Of a stretch of 64,000 nucleotides of DNA, positions 8,194 to 16,346 are shown piece after piece. The stretch lies in assembly GCA_947473045.1 (NCBI GenBank), contig CANJCO010000003.1, positions 62,001 to 126,000 on the forward strand. Direction: 5' to 3'. The notes beneath the pieces were generated by a model. The model was not told the DNA's origin and searched no databases. It saw nothing but the letters and a program-made list of their open reading frames with translations. Source of the stretch: Myxococcales bacterium. GTDB lineage: Bacteria > Myxococcota_A > Polyangia > Polyangiales > Polyangiaceae. The first letter of the stretch is position 1. Every line of letters starts with the position of its first letter. Both the position numbers and the translations under genes were made by a program.

Positions 8194-9618
8194 CTAATCG
8201 ACTACGGGGAGCGACCGCACGGCTGCGGGGGCGCTCGCGACTGCAGGCGGCGCCGCCGCGCGGGCGGCCGGCGTGAGCTCGCCTGCGACCGAGTGCCGGT
8301 TGGCGCGGGTGACGTGAACGTCGACTACGCGGCCGGCGAGGTCGAACGCGCTCGCGCCTTCGACGTGCACAATCTCGTTGCGAATCGTTCGGCCCTCGAA
8401 GCCCGCCGAGCGTTCGCTGCGGCCTTCGACCAGCACTGCCTGCGTGCTGCCTGCGAGCGTCGCGAGATGCGTCTGAGTCTGGTGCTCCGAGAGCGCGAAC
8501 AGGCGCGCCAGACGCTCGGCCTTTACCGCCTCCGGCACGTCGTCGATGAGCTTGAGCGCGGGCGTATGCGGCCTCGGAGAGAACTTGAACCCGAACAGCG
8601 AGGTGAACCCGACCTCGCTGACGAGCGAGAGCGTTTCGGCGAAGTCTTCGTCGGTTTCGCCGGGGAATCCGACGATCACGTCGGTCGAAATCGTCATGTC
8701 GGAGCGCGAGGCTCGCAGGCGGCCGATTCGCTCAATGTATTCTGCACGTTTGTAGCGACGAATCATTCGGCGCAGCATGCGGTCCGAGCCCGACTGCACC
8801 GGCATGTGCACGTGATGCGCGAGCACGTCGAGCTCTGCGTGCGCGCGGGCGAGGGACGGCGTGCAGTGGCGCGGATGCGGGCTCGTGTAGCGGAGCCTGA
8901 GCACCCCCGGCACCTCGCGCGCGATCAGCCTGAGCAAGTGCGGGAACTGACTTTCATCGGGATCGGACGACTCCGGCGGCGGCAGGGCGTCGTCACGAAA
9001 GCTGTCGACGGTCTGCCCGAGCAGCACAATTTCTCGGGTGCCGGCGTCGATCCACTTCTGGCATTCGGCGACGATCTCGGCAGCGGGACGGTAGCGCTCC
9101 GGGCCGCGCGTGTAGGGCACCACGCAAAACGAGCAGCGCTCGTCGCAGCCCTTCATCGTCGTGACGAACGCCGACACCGGCGCGCGCCCGCGCTCCGGAC
9201 GAGCCGCGAGAAAGTGCGGAGCGTCGGTGTCGAAGACGGTTCGCGTGGTCGGAGGGGCCCCCTGACGCTGCGCTTCGAGGAGCGCGGGCAGCTCGATCAG
9301 GTTGTCGGGGCCGATGACGAGGTCGAGGTACTCGACGCGGCTTAGCAGCGCCTCGCCCTCCTGTTGTGCGACGCACCCGGCCACGACGATCACCAGATCG
9401 GGCTTGCTTCGTTTGAGGGGCGCGAGCCGGCCCACTTCGCTCCGAAGCTTGTTTTCGGCCTTTTCGCGCACGCTGCACGTGTTGAGCACGATGACGTCAG
9501 CGCTCGCCGCGTCGGCCGCGGCCACCCATCCGTGCGCGCGGAGGACCTCATCCATGCGCTCCGAGTCGTGGACGTTCATCTGACAACCGAACGTCTGCAC
9601 GAAAAATGATCCGCTCAC
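8194..9618 (-). CDS. miaB: tRNA-2-methylthio-N6-dimethylallyladenosine synthase MiaB
   Basis: The product has 474 residues and a GTG start. This radical-SAM methylthiotransferase adds the 2-methylthio group to i6A37 of tRNAs reading UNN codons. The N-terminal MTTase domain carries the three cluster ligands Cys12 ('QTFGCQMN'), Cys48 ('LNTCSVREKAE') and the Cys of 'VVAGCVAQQ'. The radical-SAM cluster motif is 'CDERCSFCVVPYTRG' (CxxxCxxC). Later landmarks are 'TSPHPRH', 'HHVHMPVQSGSDRMLRRM' and 'STDVIVGFPGETDEDF'. The TRAM domain closes the fold, followed by an Ala/Pro-rich tail of about 25 residues that most MiaB proteins lack. The gene stands alone; its neighbours are on other strands or unrelated. 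Confidence 0.95.
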   Translation of the reverse strand: MSGSFFVQTFGCQMNVHDSERMDEVLRAHGWVAAADAASADVIVLNTCSVREKAENKLRSEVGRLAPLKRSKPDLVIVVAGCVAQQEGEALLSRVEYLDLVIGPDNLIELPALLEAQRQGAPPTTRTVFDTDAPHFLAARPERGRAPVSAFVTTMKGCDERCSFCVVPYTRGPERYRPAAEIVAECQKWIDAGTREIVLLGQTVDSFRDDALPPPESSDPDESQFPHLLRLIAREVPGVLRLRYTSPHPRHCTPSLARAHAELDVLAHHVHMPVQSGSDRMLRRMIRRYKRAEYIERIGRLRASRSDMTISTDVIVGFPGETDEDFAETLSLVSEVGFTSLFGFKFSPRPHTPALKLIDDVPEAVKAERLARLFALSEHQTQTHLATLAGSTQAVLVEGRSERSAGFEGRTIRNEIVHVEGASAFDLAGRVVDVHVTRANRHSVAGELTPAARAAAPPAVASAPAAVRSLPVVD

Positions 9619-9709
9619 GGCCCGCGCAGTAGCACCGCGCCGCGTGAAAATCGAGCGGGCGACGCCAGCGCTCCGAATCGCGCCCGGCCGATGTTACGAT
9701 GCCGCCACC

Positions 9710-11506
9710 ATGACCACCGCGGCCTTCGAAAACCTCGTCGACATCTTCGACCACGCCACCCGAACGTTCGCCGGGCGCGAATTGTTTGGCACAAAGAAGG
9801 GCGGAAGCTGGAGCTGGAGCACCTACGAACAGTTCGGCAGAGACGTGGAGCGGGCCCGCGGCGGCCTCGCGACCCTCGGCGTGCAGCGCGGCGATCTCGC
9901 AGCCATCATCAGCGACAATCGAGTCGAATGGGCGGTGCTTGGCTACGCATGCTTCGGGCTCGGCGCGGCGTTCGTTCCGATGTACGAGGCGCAGCACGAA
10001 TCGGAGTGGGAGTTCATCACGCGCGACTGCGAGGCGAGCACGCTCATCGTCGCGAACAGGGGCATCCTCGAGCGAACCAAGGGGCTGCTTTCGAGCGTGC
10101 CCTCGCTCAAGCGCATCATCTGCCTCGAGGACGTCGCCGGCGAGGGATCGAGCGTCAGCAGCTACAGGGCCCTGCTCGAATCGACCGAGCGCGTGCCTGC
10201 CCTCAAACCCGAGCGATCCGACGTTGCGTGCGTCATCTACACGAGCGGCACGACCGGAAACCCCAAGGGCGTGATGCTGTCGCACTACAACATCGCCTCG
10301 AACGTCGCGGCGGTGCACCAGGTCTTCCCGATGACCGAGGCCGATCGATCGCTGTCATTTCTGCCGTGGGCTCACGTCTTTGGTCAAGTGTGCGAGCTGC
10401 ACGCGCTGCTGTCGCTCGGCGGCAGCATGGGCCTGTGTGAGTCGACCAACAAGATCATCGACAACCTCGCCGAAGTGCAGCCCACCGTGCTGATGAGCGT
10501 GCCGCGCATCTTCAACAAGATTTATCAGTCGGTGCAGAAGCAGATTTCGGAGCAGCCCGGCCCCGTGCAGGCCGTCGTCAAGAGCGCGCTGCTGGCGACC
10601 GCGAAGGAGCGGGCAGGCGAGCGGCTGTCGATTAAGGAGCACGTGATGCTCACGCTCGCAGACAAGGTCGTATTTTCGAAGGTGCGGGCCCGCTTCGGCG
10701 GAAGGCTGCGCTACGCATTTTCGGGCGGCGCGGCCATCAGCAAAGACGTGGCCGAGTTCATCGACAGCCTCGGCGTCAAGGTCTACGAGGGCTACGGGCT
10801 CTCCGAAACGAGCCCGATCGCGACCGCGAATTATCCCGGAGAGCGGCGCATCGGATCGGTTGGACGCGCGATGCCCGGCGTTCGAATCGAGATCGACGGC
10901 AAGGTCACCACGAGCGACCGTAGCGATCGCGTCGAGGGCGAAATCATCGTCTATGGCCCCAACGTCATGAAGGGCTACTTGAACCGACCCGAAGAAAACG
11001 CCCAGGTATTTACGCCTGACGGTGGCTTTCGTACCGGAGACCAAGGCTACCTCGATGCCCACGGTTACCTGCATATTACAGGTAGAATCAAGGAGCAGTA
11101 CAAGCTCGAAAACGGCAAGTACGTGGTGCCGTCGCCCCTCGAAGAGACCCTCAAGCTGTCTCCGCTGGTGCTCAATGCGTTCGTCTACGGCGACAACAAG
11201 CCGTTCAACGTTGCGCTTCTGGTCGCCAACCTCGACGCGGTGCGCAAGCTGGCCACCGCGCTCGGAGTCACGGGCACCTCAGACGCCGCGCTGCTCGCGT
11301 CCGAGCAGGTGCGCGAGCTGTTCAAGAAGGACCTCGCAAAGTCCGCCGAGGCGTTCAAGGGCTTCGAGGCCGTGAAGGCGTTTGCGCTCGTGTCCGAGGA
11401 TTTCACCACCGACAACGGGCTGCTGACGCCGAGCCTCAAGGTCAAACGCCGCAAGGTGTTCGAGAAGTACGAGGCGCAGTTGCTCGCGCTCTACCCGAGC
11501 AAGTAG
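9710..11506 (+). CDS. Long-chain fatty-acid-CoA ligase (AMP-dependent synthetase)
   Basis: The ATG at 9710 gives 598 residues, the normal length for bacterial long-chain acyl-CoA synthetases; an upstream ATG at 9644 would add a basic leader that the family lacks. The P-loop/AMP motif is 'IYTSGTTGNPKGVMLSHYN', the adenylate motif 'YEGYGLSETSP', the hinge region 'RTGDQGYLDAHGYLHITGR', and a C-terminal catalytic Lys region 'YKLENGKYVVPSPLEE'. It closely follows the FadD15/ACSL-type pattern that begins 'NLVDIFDHATRTFAGRELFGTKKGG'. The enzyme activates free fatty acids with ATP and CoA for beta-oxidation or lipid synthesis; it is expected at the inner membrane face. It is monocistronic and converges with the gene at 11515. 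Confidence 0.92.
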   Translation: MTTAAFENLVDIFDHATRTFAGRELFGTKKGGSWSWSTYEQFGRDVERARGGLATLGVQRGDLAAIISDNRVEWAVLGYACFGLGAAFVPMYEAQHESEWEFITRDCEASTLIVANRGILERTKGLLSSVPSLKRIICLEDVAGEGSSVSSYRALLESTERVPALKPERSDVACVIYTSGTTGNPKGVMLSHYNIASNVAAVHQVFPMTEADRSLSFLPWAHVFGQVCELHALLSLGGSMGLCESTNKIIDNLAEVQPTVLMSVPRIFNKIYQSVQKQISEQPGPVQAVVKSALLATAKERAGERLSIKEHVMLTLADKVVFSKVRARFGGRLRYAFSGGAAISKDVAEFIDSLGVKVYEGYGLSETSPIATANYPGERRIGSVGRAMPGVRIEIDGKVTTSDRSDRVEGEIIVYGPNVMKGYLNRPEENAQVFTPDGGFRTGDQGYLDAHGYLHITGRIKEQYKLENGKYVVPSPLEETLKLSPLVLNAFVYGDNKPFNVALLVANLDAVRKLATALGVTGTSDAALLASEQVRELFKKDLAKSAEAFKGFEAVKAFALVSEDFTTDNGLLTPSLKVKRRKVFEKYEAQLLALYPSK

Positions 11507-11514
11507 CGCCGCGG

Positions 11515-13017
11515 TCAGTAGCTGGTCGTTACTGCGTCCATGTTGGGGCTCGGCGGCCAGACGAGGCCGCGCACGGCACGTTCGACGCACGCCGAGACGC
11601 CCCCGTTGGCCGGCACCGTGTATGCGGTGACGCCGACGACGTGGCCATTTTGCACTGCGGCTTTCACGGTGACCTTCATGTTGTCAGGAGCGCCGCAGCC
11701 GCTGATGAAAGATGCATTCTGCAACGGTCGGCTGAGCTGATCCTGCGTCAGATCGCGGCCCTGGGCGCCGTTCAGGTCGACTTTCTGCTCGGCCTTTGCC
11801 CAGGCAGCCTCGAACGAAAGCCCGCCGCCTCCGCCGCCTCCGCCAAACCCACCGCCCGTGGCGGCCTTCGCGACCTTCTGCCCCTTGATGCTGCCGGCAG
11901 GGTCGACGTTGAGGGCCCCTTTGTCGTCGGCGATCGAGACGTCGTCCTTCTTGGAGCCAACCGCTTTCGCGACAAACACGCCGAGCACGCCGACCACGCC
12001 GATGATGACCGCGATCATCACGGTCGACTTGGCGACGCCCGCCTTTTTTTCCTGCTGCGTGACGCGGGCGACTTCTTTCTTTTCGGCGACGATCTCGCGC
12101 CTCAAGGCAGCCTGCTCCGCGAACGGCGCGAACTCTTCCCACTCGCCGATAAGCATCGACTGGCCGGAGATTTCGTCGCGCAAACCGAGATCGCCGGAAA
12201 ATTGGTTGGTCGCGATTTGTTGCAGCAGCTCGACGGCCGAAAACGGGCCGTGATCCATGCTGTCTTTGCTGACGACATAGCGCGGCCTCGGATCGCTTTC
12301 GAGGCGGTGTTTCAACTCAGCGAGGCGCGCCGTTGGGTCGTTTTTTCGCGCGACGACGGGGGCGACCGCGGGGGCCGGCGAGACGCCGACCGGCAGGCGC
12401 GGCTCCGACGGAGGAAGCATCGACAAGCGCACGTCGACCTCGAAGTCGCCGCTCGATTCGAGCGAAGAGACGTCTGCGGCGGGCGGGCGAATCGATTGCT
12501 TCGGGGCGATCATGTGCATCGCGCTCGCGAGGGCTCCGAGGTCGTCGGGCCTGTGCGCGGGATCGCCGACCAGCGCCTTCGCCAGCAGCTGTTCGAGGGC
12601 CTCCGGAACCGAAGGATTCACGTCGCGAGGCCTGCGCATTCCAGGGCCGATGTGCTCGCCCGTGACCATCTCGTAGAGCAGCGCGCCGAGCGCAAATACG
12701 CTCGCCCGCGCGTCTCCGCCTTCAAGGCTTCGCTGCAGTTCAGGGGCGAGGCATGACTTGTCGCGCACGCCGCTCGGCAACGCGGCGAGTGCGGGCGCCA
12801 GGCGCGCGAGGCCGTCGGGGCCTGGCGCGACCGCGGAGGCGTGGACATAGAGCCGTTCTCCGCGCGCGTGCCGCTCTTTCAAGTCGAGGCAAAGGGGCAC
12901 GATCGTGGCGATGGCCTCGTCGAGCGAGAACGTTCGCCCCTCTGCGCGACGCGCGTCGAGCAGCGAGCGAAGGGTGACGTTGGGGGAAACCTGCGGCGCG
13001 ACGCTGACAGCGCTCAT
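11515..13017 (-). CDS. Membrane protein: pseudokinase lobe, GYF_2-like domain and AgmX-type C-terminus
   Basis: The ATG at 13017 gives 500 residues; a TTG 12 bases upstream is possible. Residues about 85-170 resemble only the C-lobe of a Hanks kinase ('CLAPELQRSLEGGDARASVFALGALLYEM' and 'AKALVGDPAHRPDDL'), with no Gly loop, HRD or DFG, so it cannot be an active kinase. Residues 246-300 match a GYF_2 (DUF4339) domain with 'SKDSMDHGPFSAVELLQQI'. A charged helix and one membrane segment (332-351) follow, then a Gly-rich spacer and an AgmX/PglI-type C-terminal module ending 'ACVERAVRGLVWPPSPNMDAV'. The order puts the pseudokinase and GYF parts in the cytoplasm and the AgmX module outside. A scaffold role is inferred. 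Confidence 0.75.
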   Translation of the reverse strand: MSAVSVAPQVSPNVTLRSLLDARRAEGRTFSLDEAIATIVPLCLDLKERHARGERLYVHASAVAPGPDGLARLAPALAALPSGVRDKSCLAPELQRSLEGGDARASVFALGALLYEMVTGEHIGPGMRRPRDVNPSVPEALEQLLAKALVGDPAHRPDDLGALASAMHMIAPKQSIRPPAADVSSLESSGDFEVDVRLSMLPPSEPRLPVGVSPAPAVAPVVARKNDPTARLAELKHRLESDPRPRYVVSKDSMDHGPFSAVELLQQIATNQFSGDLGLRDEISGQSMLIGEWEEFAPFAEQAALRREIVAEKKEVARVTQQEKKAGVAKSTVMIAVIIGVVGVLGVFVAKAVGSKKDDVSIADDKGALNVDPAGSIKGQKVAKAATGGGFGGGGGGGGLSFEAAWAKAEQKVDLNGAQGRDLTQDQLSRPLQNASFISGCGAPDNMKVTVKAAVQNGHVVGVTAYTVPANGGVSACVERAVRGLVWPPSPNMDAVTTSY

Positions 13018-13145
13018 GGTGCGGGACAATACGGCACTGCGGCGACGCGGCTCAATGCCGAGCCGCCCCTTTCGTACGCTGATTCCGCCCGGCTTGTGAT
13101 TTTCGAGCGGCAGCGGTAGGTGTCGGGGGCGACGCGGCCGGCATT

Positions 13146-15062
13146 TCAGTCGGCGCGGTCGCGGGCGCGCTCAGCGATGACCTCGCGCCCGCCCAGCACC
13201 TGCCCGACGAAGGCTGCAACGGCCTTGTCGAGGTCGTCGGTTTTTACGCTCACGAAGCTGTTGCGGTCGCGAACGCGAATGCGCCCGGTATCTTTGCGCT
13301 CGATGCCGGCGCGCTCAGTCAAGATGCGCTGGAGCTCGCCCGCGCTCGCCCCGTCGCGCCTTCCGACGTTGACGAAGATCTGAACGAAGCCCTCTTCGTC
13401 AAGTTGAACCGGCCCGGCGGCGGCAGGCTCCGCGCGTCGCACGGTAGGGGCCGCGCTGCTGGCGGGTTCCTCGGTGAAGCCGGGCAGGCTCGACTCGGCG
13501 CGGGGCCTTCGAGCGTCGTCGCGTCCTCCAAGAATCGGCGCGTCGTCGTCGTGTTCGGCGGGAGGTTCCCAGGCCGCGTAGGCCTTGTGAGGAGCGCCCC
13601 GTCGGGGTTGCTCGGGTCGGCTCGCCCGCTCGCGGCGGGGGGCCTCGGGGCGCCGCTCAGCAGCGCGCGCGGCTGGCGGGGGCTCAGGCGAAACCACCGG
13701 CGGCGGCGCCTTTCCGCGTCGCGCTTCGGAGGCGGCCTGCTGGGCGTCGGGCCTCGCGCCGAGGTGGTCGCGAAGCATGCCGGCGACGACGCGCTCGGCG
13801 CTCTCGTGGGTAAGCAGCCTGCGCGCGAGAGCCAGATCGTCGCCCGCGGGCTCGCGACTCGCGAACGCGTCGACGAACATGGTGATGAGGTCGGTCTCGG
13901 CCCGCGTTTGAAGCTCAGTTTCGCTCGGAAGCTGCCGTTCGATCGGCTTGATGCCGTAGGTGAGCTTGAGCAGATAAAGCGCGCCGATGTCCTTCGGCGC
14001 CACGAGGCTTATCGCCGTGCCTGTGCGCCCCGCGCGCCCGGTGCGGCCGGTGCGGTGAACGTAATTTTCGGATGACTCGGGCAAGTCGGCATTGATCACG
14101 TGCGTGAGGTGCGAAATGTCGATGCCGCGCGCGGCCACATCGGTGGCCACCAGAAATCGCAGGCGACCTTCGCGCGTCGCGCTCATCACGCGCTCGCGCT
14201 CTTTTTGCTCGAGGTCGCCGTTGAGCCAGTCGGCGTCGTAGCCTTTGCTCTTGAGCAGCTCGGCGAGCCGTTCGGTCTCGTCTTTCGTGTTGCAGAATAC
14301 AATCGCGCTCTCGGGGTTTTCGGTCTCGATGACCCGCACGAGCGCCGCGCGCTTGTCGCCGCTGACGAAGTAAACGAAGTGGTTGATCTGAAGCGCGCCG
14401 ATTTGGTCGGACGACAGCGTGATGAACTCGGGATCCTTCAGGTGTTTGTTCGCGAGGCGCTCAATATCGGGCGGGATGGTCGCGCTGAAGAACAGGCCCT
14501 GACGCTCGGTGGGGAGCGACTCGGCGATCGCGTGCAGTTCCTTGGCGAAGCCCATCGAGAGCATTTCGTCGGCCTCGTCGAGCACGAAGATTCGCACGCC
14601 CGAGGTGTCGAAGGTGCCTCGGCGAATGTGGTCGAGCACGCGGCCCGGGGTGCCGACGACGACCTGCGCGTTGCCGGAGAGCGCATCGATTTGCGGTCCC
14701 ATCGCAGCGCCTCCGTAGATGGCGACCACCCGGGTGCCCCGGTGTTTGGACAAGGCATCAAGCTCGCGGGTTACCTGCAGCGCCAGCTCGCGCGTCGGGG
14801 TCAGCACGAGCGCCTGCACGTGCGACGTGCCGCGCTTTACGAGCGCGTCGATAATCGGCAGTCCGAACGCCGCCGTTTTGCCGGTTCCGGTCCGCGCCTG
14901 CACCACGAGGTTGCGTCCCCGCGAGGCGGGCTCGAACACGGCCAGCTGCACGGGCGTGGGATGCAAGTATCCCAGTTCGTCGATGGCTCGGCGCACGTCG
15001 GCGGAGAGCGGCATGGCGTCGAAGGTCTGCGGCGGGGCCGCTTCGGGCGAAGGAGAGGTCAT
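13146..15062 (-). CDS. DEAD-box ATP-dependent RNA helicase, DbpA/CsdA type
   Basis: The ATG at 15062 gives 638 residues and follows an AGAAAGAA ribosome site; the longer frame to 15455 is a basic read-through. The core has the Q motif 'GYLHPTPVQLAVF', motif I 'ARTGTGKT' (56-63), Ia 'PTRELA', 'GTPGR', DEAD at 162-165, 'SAT', and motif VI 'HRTGRTGRAGRTG'. After the core comes a linker rich in Pro, Arg and Ala (about 440-560), probably disordered, and then a DbpA RNA-binding module near the C-terminus ('VQIFVNVGRRDGASAGELQRIL..AGIERKDTGRIRV'). DeaD/CsdA-type enzymes remodel RNA in ribosome assembly and the cold response. The gene lies upstream of the pseudokinase-GYF gene on the same strand. Confidence 0.92.
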   Translation of the reverse strand: MTSPSPEAAPPQTFDAMPLSADVRRAIDELGYLHPTPVQLAVFEPASRGRNLVVQARTGTGKTAAFGLPIIDALVKRGTSHVQALVLTPTRELALQVTRELDALSKHRGTRVVAIYGGAAMGPQIDALSGNAQVVVGTPGRVLDHIRRGTFDTSGVRIFVLDEADEMLSMGFAKELHAIAESLPTERQGLFFSATIPPDIERLANKHLKDPEFITLSSDQIGALQINHFVYFVSGDKRAALVRVIETENPESAIVFCNTKDETERLAELLKSKGYDADWLNGDLEQKERERVMSATREGRLRFLVATDVAARGIDISHLTHVINADLPESSENYVHRTGRTGRAGRTGTAISLVAPKDIGALYLLKLTYGIKPIERQLPSETELQTRAETDLITMFVDAFASREPAGDDLALARRLLTHESAERVVAGMLRDHLGARPDAQQAASEARRGKAPPPVVSPEPPPAARAAERRPEAPRRERASRPEQPRRGAPHKAYAAWEPPAEHDDDAPILGGRDDARRPRAESSLPGFTEEPASSAAPTVRRAEPAAAGPVQLDEEGFVQIFVNVGRRDGASAGELQRILTERAGIERKDTGRIRVRDRNSFVSVKTDDLDKAVAAFVGQVLGGREVIAERARDRAD

Positions 15063-15166
15063 GGTTCTTTCTGCGCGCGCGCCATCCTTCGGGGGACAGC
15101 CTCGGCACATCCTTAGTAGCGCGAAACGGGGCAGCGGGGGAGAGTGACCCGCGCGCAGCCGGCTTT

Positions 15167-15619
15167 CTAACGTTCGCCGAGGCGCCTTGCGAGCCCGTCG
15201 CGCAGCGGTGCGAGCTCCGACCCGCGCCTCCGAAGCAGCGACTCCTGTCCGCGTCGAAGCCGCATGAGCGACGCGAACGCGAGCGCGCCGTCGGCGGTGG
15301 CGGCGCACGTCCTTTCGACGTCGGCAGAGGCGGCCCACGTGATGGCGAGGCTCGCGTCGAACGCCGCTCGCGCGGCCGATTCGGTTCGCCCTGCCGCAGC
15401 TGTTGCCGTTGCTTGATCGAGCCCCGTCGCGAGCGCGCGCACCGGCGCCGCGCACGACTCCGGAGGTCCCTTGGGCGGGGCCCCCAACTCGAACAGCGGG
15501 ACTACGATCTGGGCGACGCTCGCGACGATGAACGCCACCGCCACCACGCCGACCGTGAGCGCGCCGTACCGGCTGCCGAGGCGCTCGGCTCGTGAAGGAA
15601 CATGCGTGGTTTCGTCCAT
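15167..15619 (-). CDS. Small single-pass membrane protein of unknown function
   Basis: The product has 150 residues. One membrane helix lies near the N-terminus (about 19-43, 'GALTVGVVAVAFIVASVAQIVV') after a short charged leader, so the C-terminal 100 residues probably face the periplasm. That part is Ala-rich and helical with two Cys ('ESCAAPVRAL' and 'ERTCAATAD') that could form a disulphide, and ends in an Arg-rich helix 'QESLLRRRGSELAPLRDGLARRL'. It lies 10 bases downstream of the gene at 15630-16283 on the same strand, so the pair probably forms an operon. No family recognised. Confidence 0.6.
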   Translation of the reverse strand: MDETTHVPSRAERLGSRYGALTVGVVAVAFIVASVAQIVVPLFELGAPPKGPPESCAAPVRALATGLDQATATAAAGRTESAARAAFDASLAITWAASADVERTCAATADGALAFASLMRLRRGQESLLRRRGSELAPLRDGLARRLGER

Positions 15620-15629
15620 GGTGGTGCGC

Positions 15630-16283
15630 TTACCGGAACGACTCGATCTTCCACGAGCCGTGTTCGCGAAGCAACTGCAAGGTGCCGGCGCCGTAAGGCA
15701 TCGCGGCGCGGTCGCCTGTCTCTTCGATGGTCGCCCTTGGCAGCGCCTGTTTCAGCGCAGCGAGCACCTGCTCGGTCTCGGACTTCTCGTCGCCTTCCCA
15801 GGCCGCTTTGAGCTTCTCGACCGTCACGCCGTCTTTGTGACCTTCGGGCACGTAGCGCAGGATCATGTCGTATCGCTTGCGCTCGAGCGCGCGCACGAAG
15901 CCCTGCGCGGCGTGCCTTGGCGTGTCCTGCACGTAAAAATCGACGGCGGCCAGGTCGACCTTCCATCGTCCGTTTTCGAGCACCAGCTGCAGCTCCTGGC
16001 CGTCCGGACCGGTGACCGTGGCGGTGACGAGCGGCGGGGCCGTGGGGCGGGCGAGGGCGCGGCCGAGCTCGCGCACGGCTTCGGGATCGTCCTTCACCAT
16101 GCGGCGAAACGCCTCGAGCGAGACCCCGCGGCGCGCCTCGTCGGACAGCATTCGGTACGCGTCGTCGCCCCGCGTTTCCTGCAGTGCGCGCGCGTATTCA
16201 TGCAGCGCGCTCGAAGGGTCTTGCGCGGCTGGCGGTCCGCACGCGAAGGCGGCGGCAAAAATCACGGCGACGGCCTGCCGCAT
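15630..16283 (-). CDS. Putative lipoprotein with two NTF2-like repeats
   Basis: The product has 217 residues and an ATG start. The N-terminus 'MRQAVAVIFAAAFAC' is a short lipoprotein signal with Cys15. The mature sequence holds two related halves. The first is 'SSALHEYARALQETRGDDAYRMLSDEARRG..LEAFRRMVKD' ending 'LQLVLENGRWKVDLAAVDFY'. The second is 'HAAQGFVRALERKRYDMILRYVPEGHKDGVTVEKLKAAWEG' ending 'LQLLREHGSWKIESFR'. The 'aa.f..a...gd...l..l.......v....l......' and '..l..e.g.WKi..f' pattern is typical of small NTF2/DUF4878-type lipoproteins. It is divergent from lon with a 63-base shared promoter region. Role unknown. Confidence 0.7.
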   Translation of the reverse strand: MRQAVAVIFAAAFACGPPAAQDPSSALHEYARALQETRGDDAYRMLSDEARRGVSLEAFRRMVKDDPEAVRELGRALARPTAPPLVTATVTGPDGQELQLVLENGRWKVDLAAVDFYVQDTPRHAAQGFVRALERKRYDMILRYVPEGHKDGVTVEKLKAAWEGDEKSETEQVLAALKQALPRATIEETGDRAAMPYGAGTLQLLREHGSWKIESFR

Positions 16284-16346
16284 CCTTTGACCAGAGCTAC
16301 CACGGTTTTCAGCCAGCAGCGCCCTTCATTTCGAGGCGAAAGTGTT

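Noticed and set aside
8072-9710. Possible tRNA near miaB
   Set aside because: No cloverleaf-like pairing or T-loop (GGTTCRANNC) was seen in the gaps on either side.
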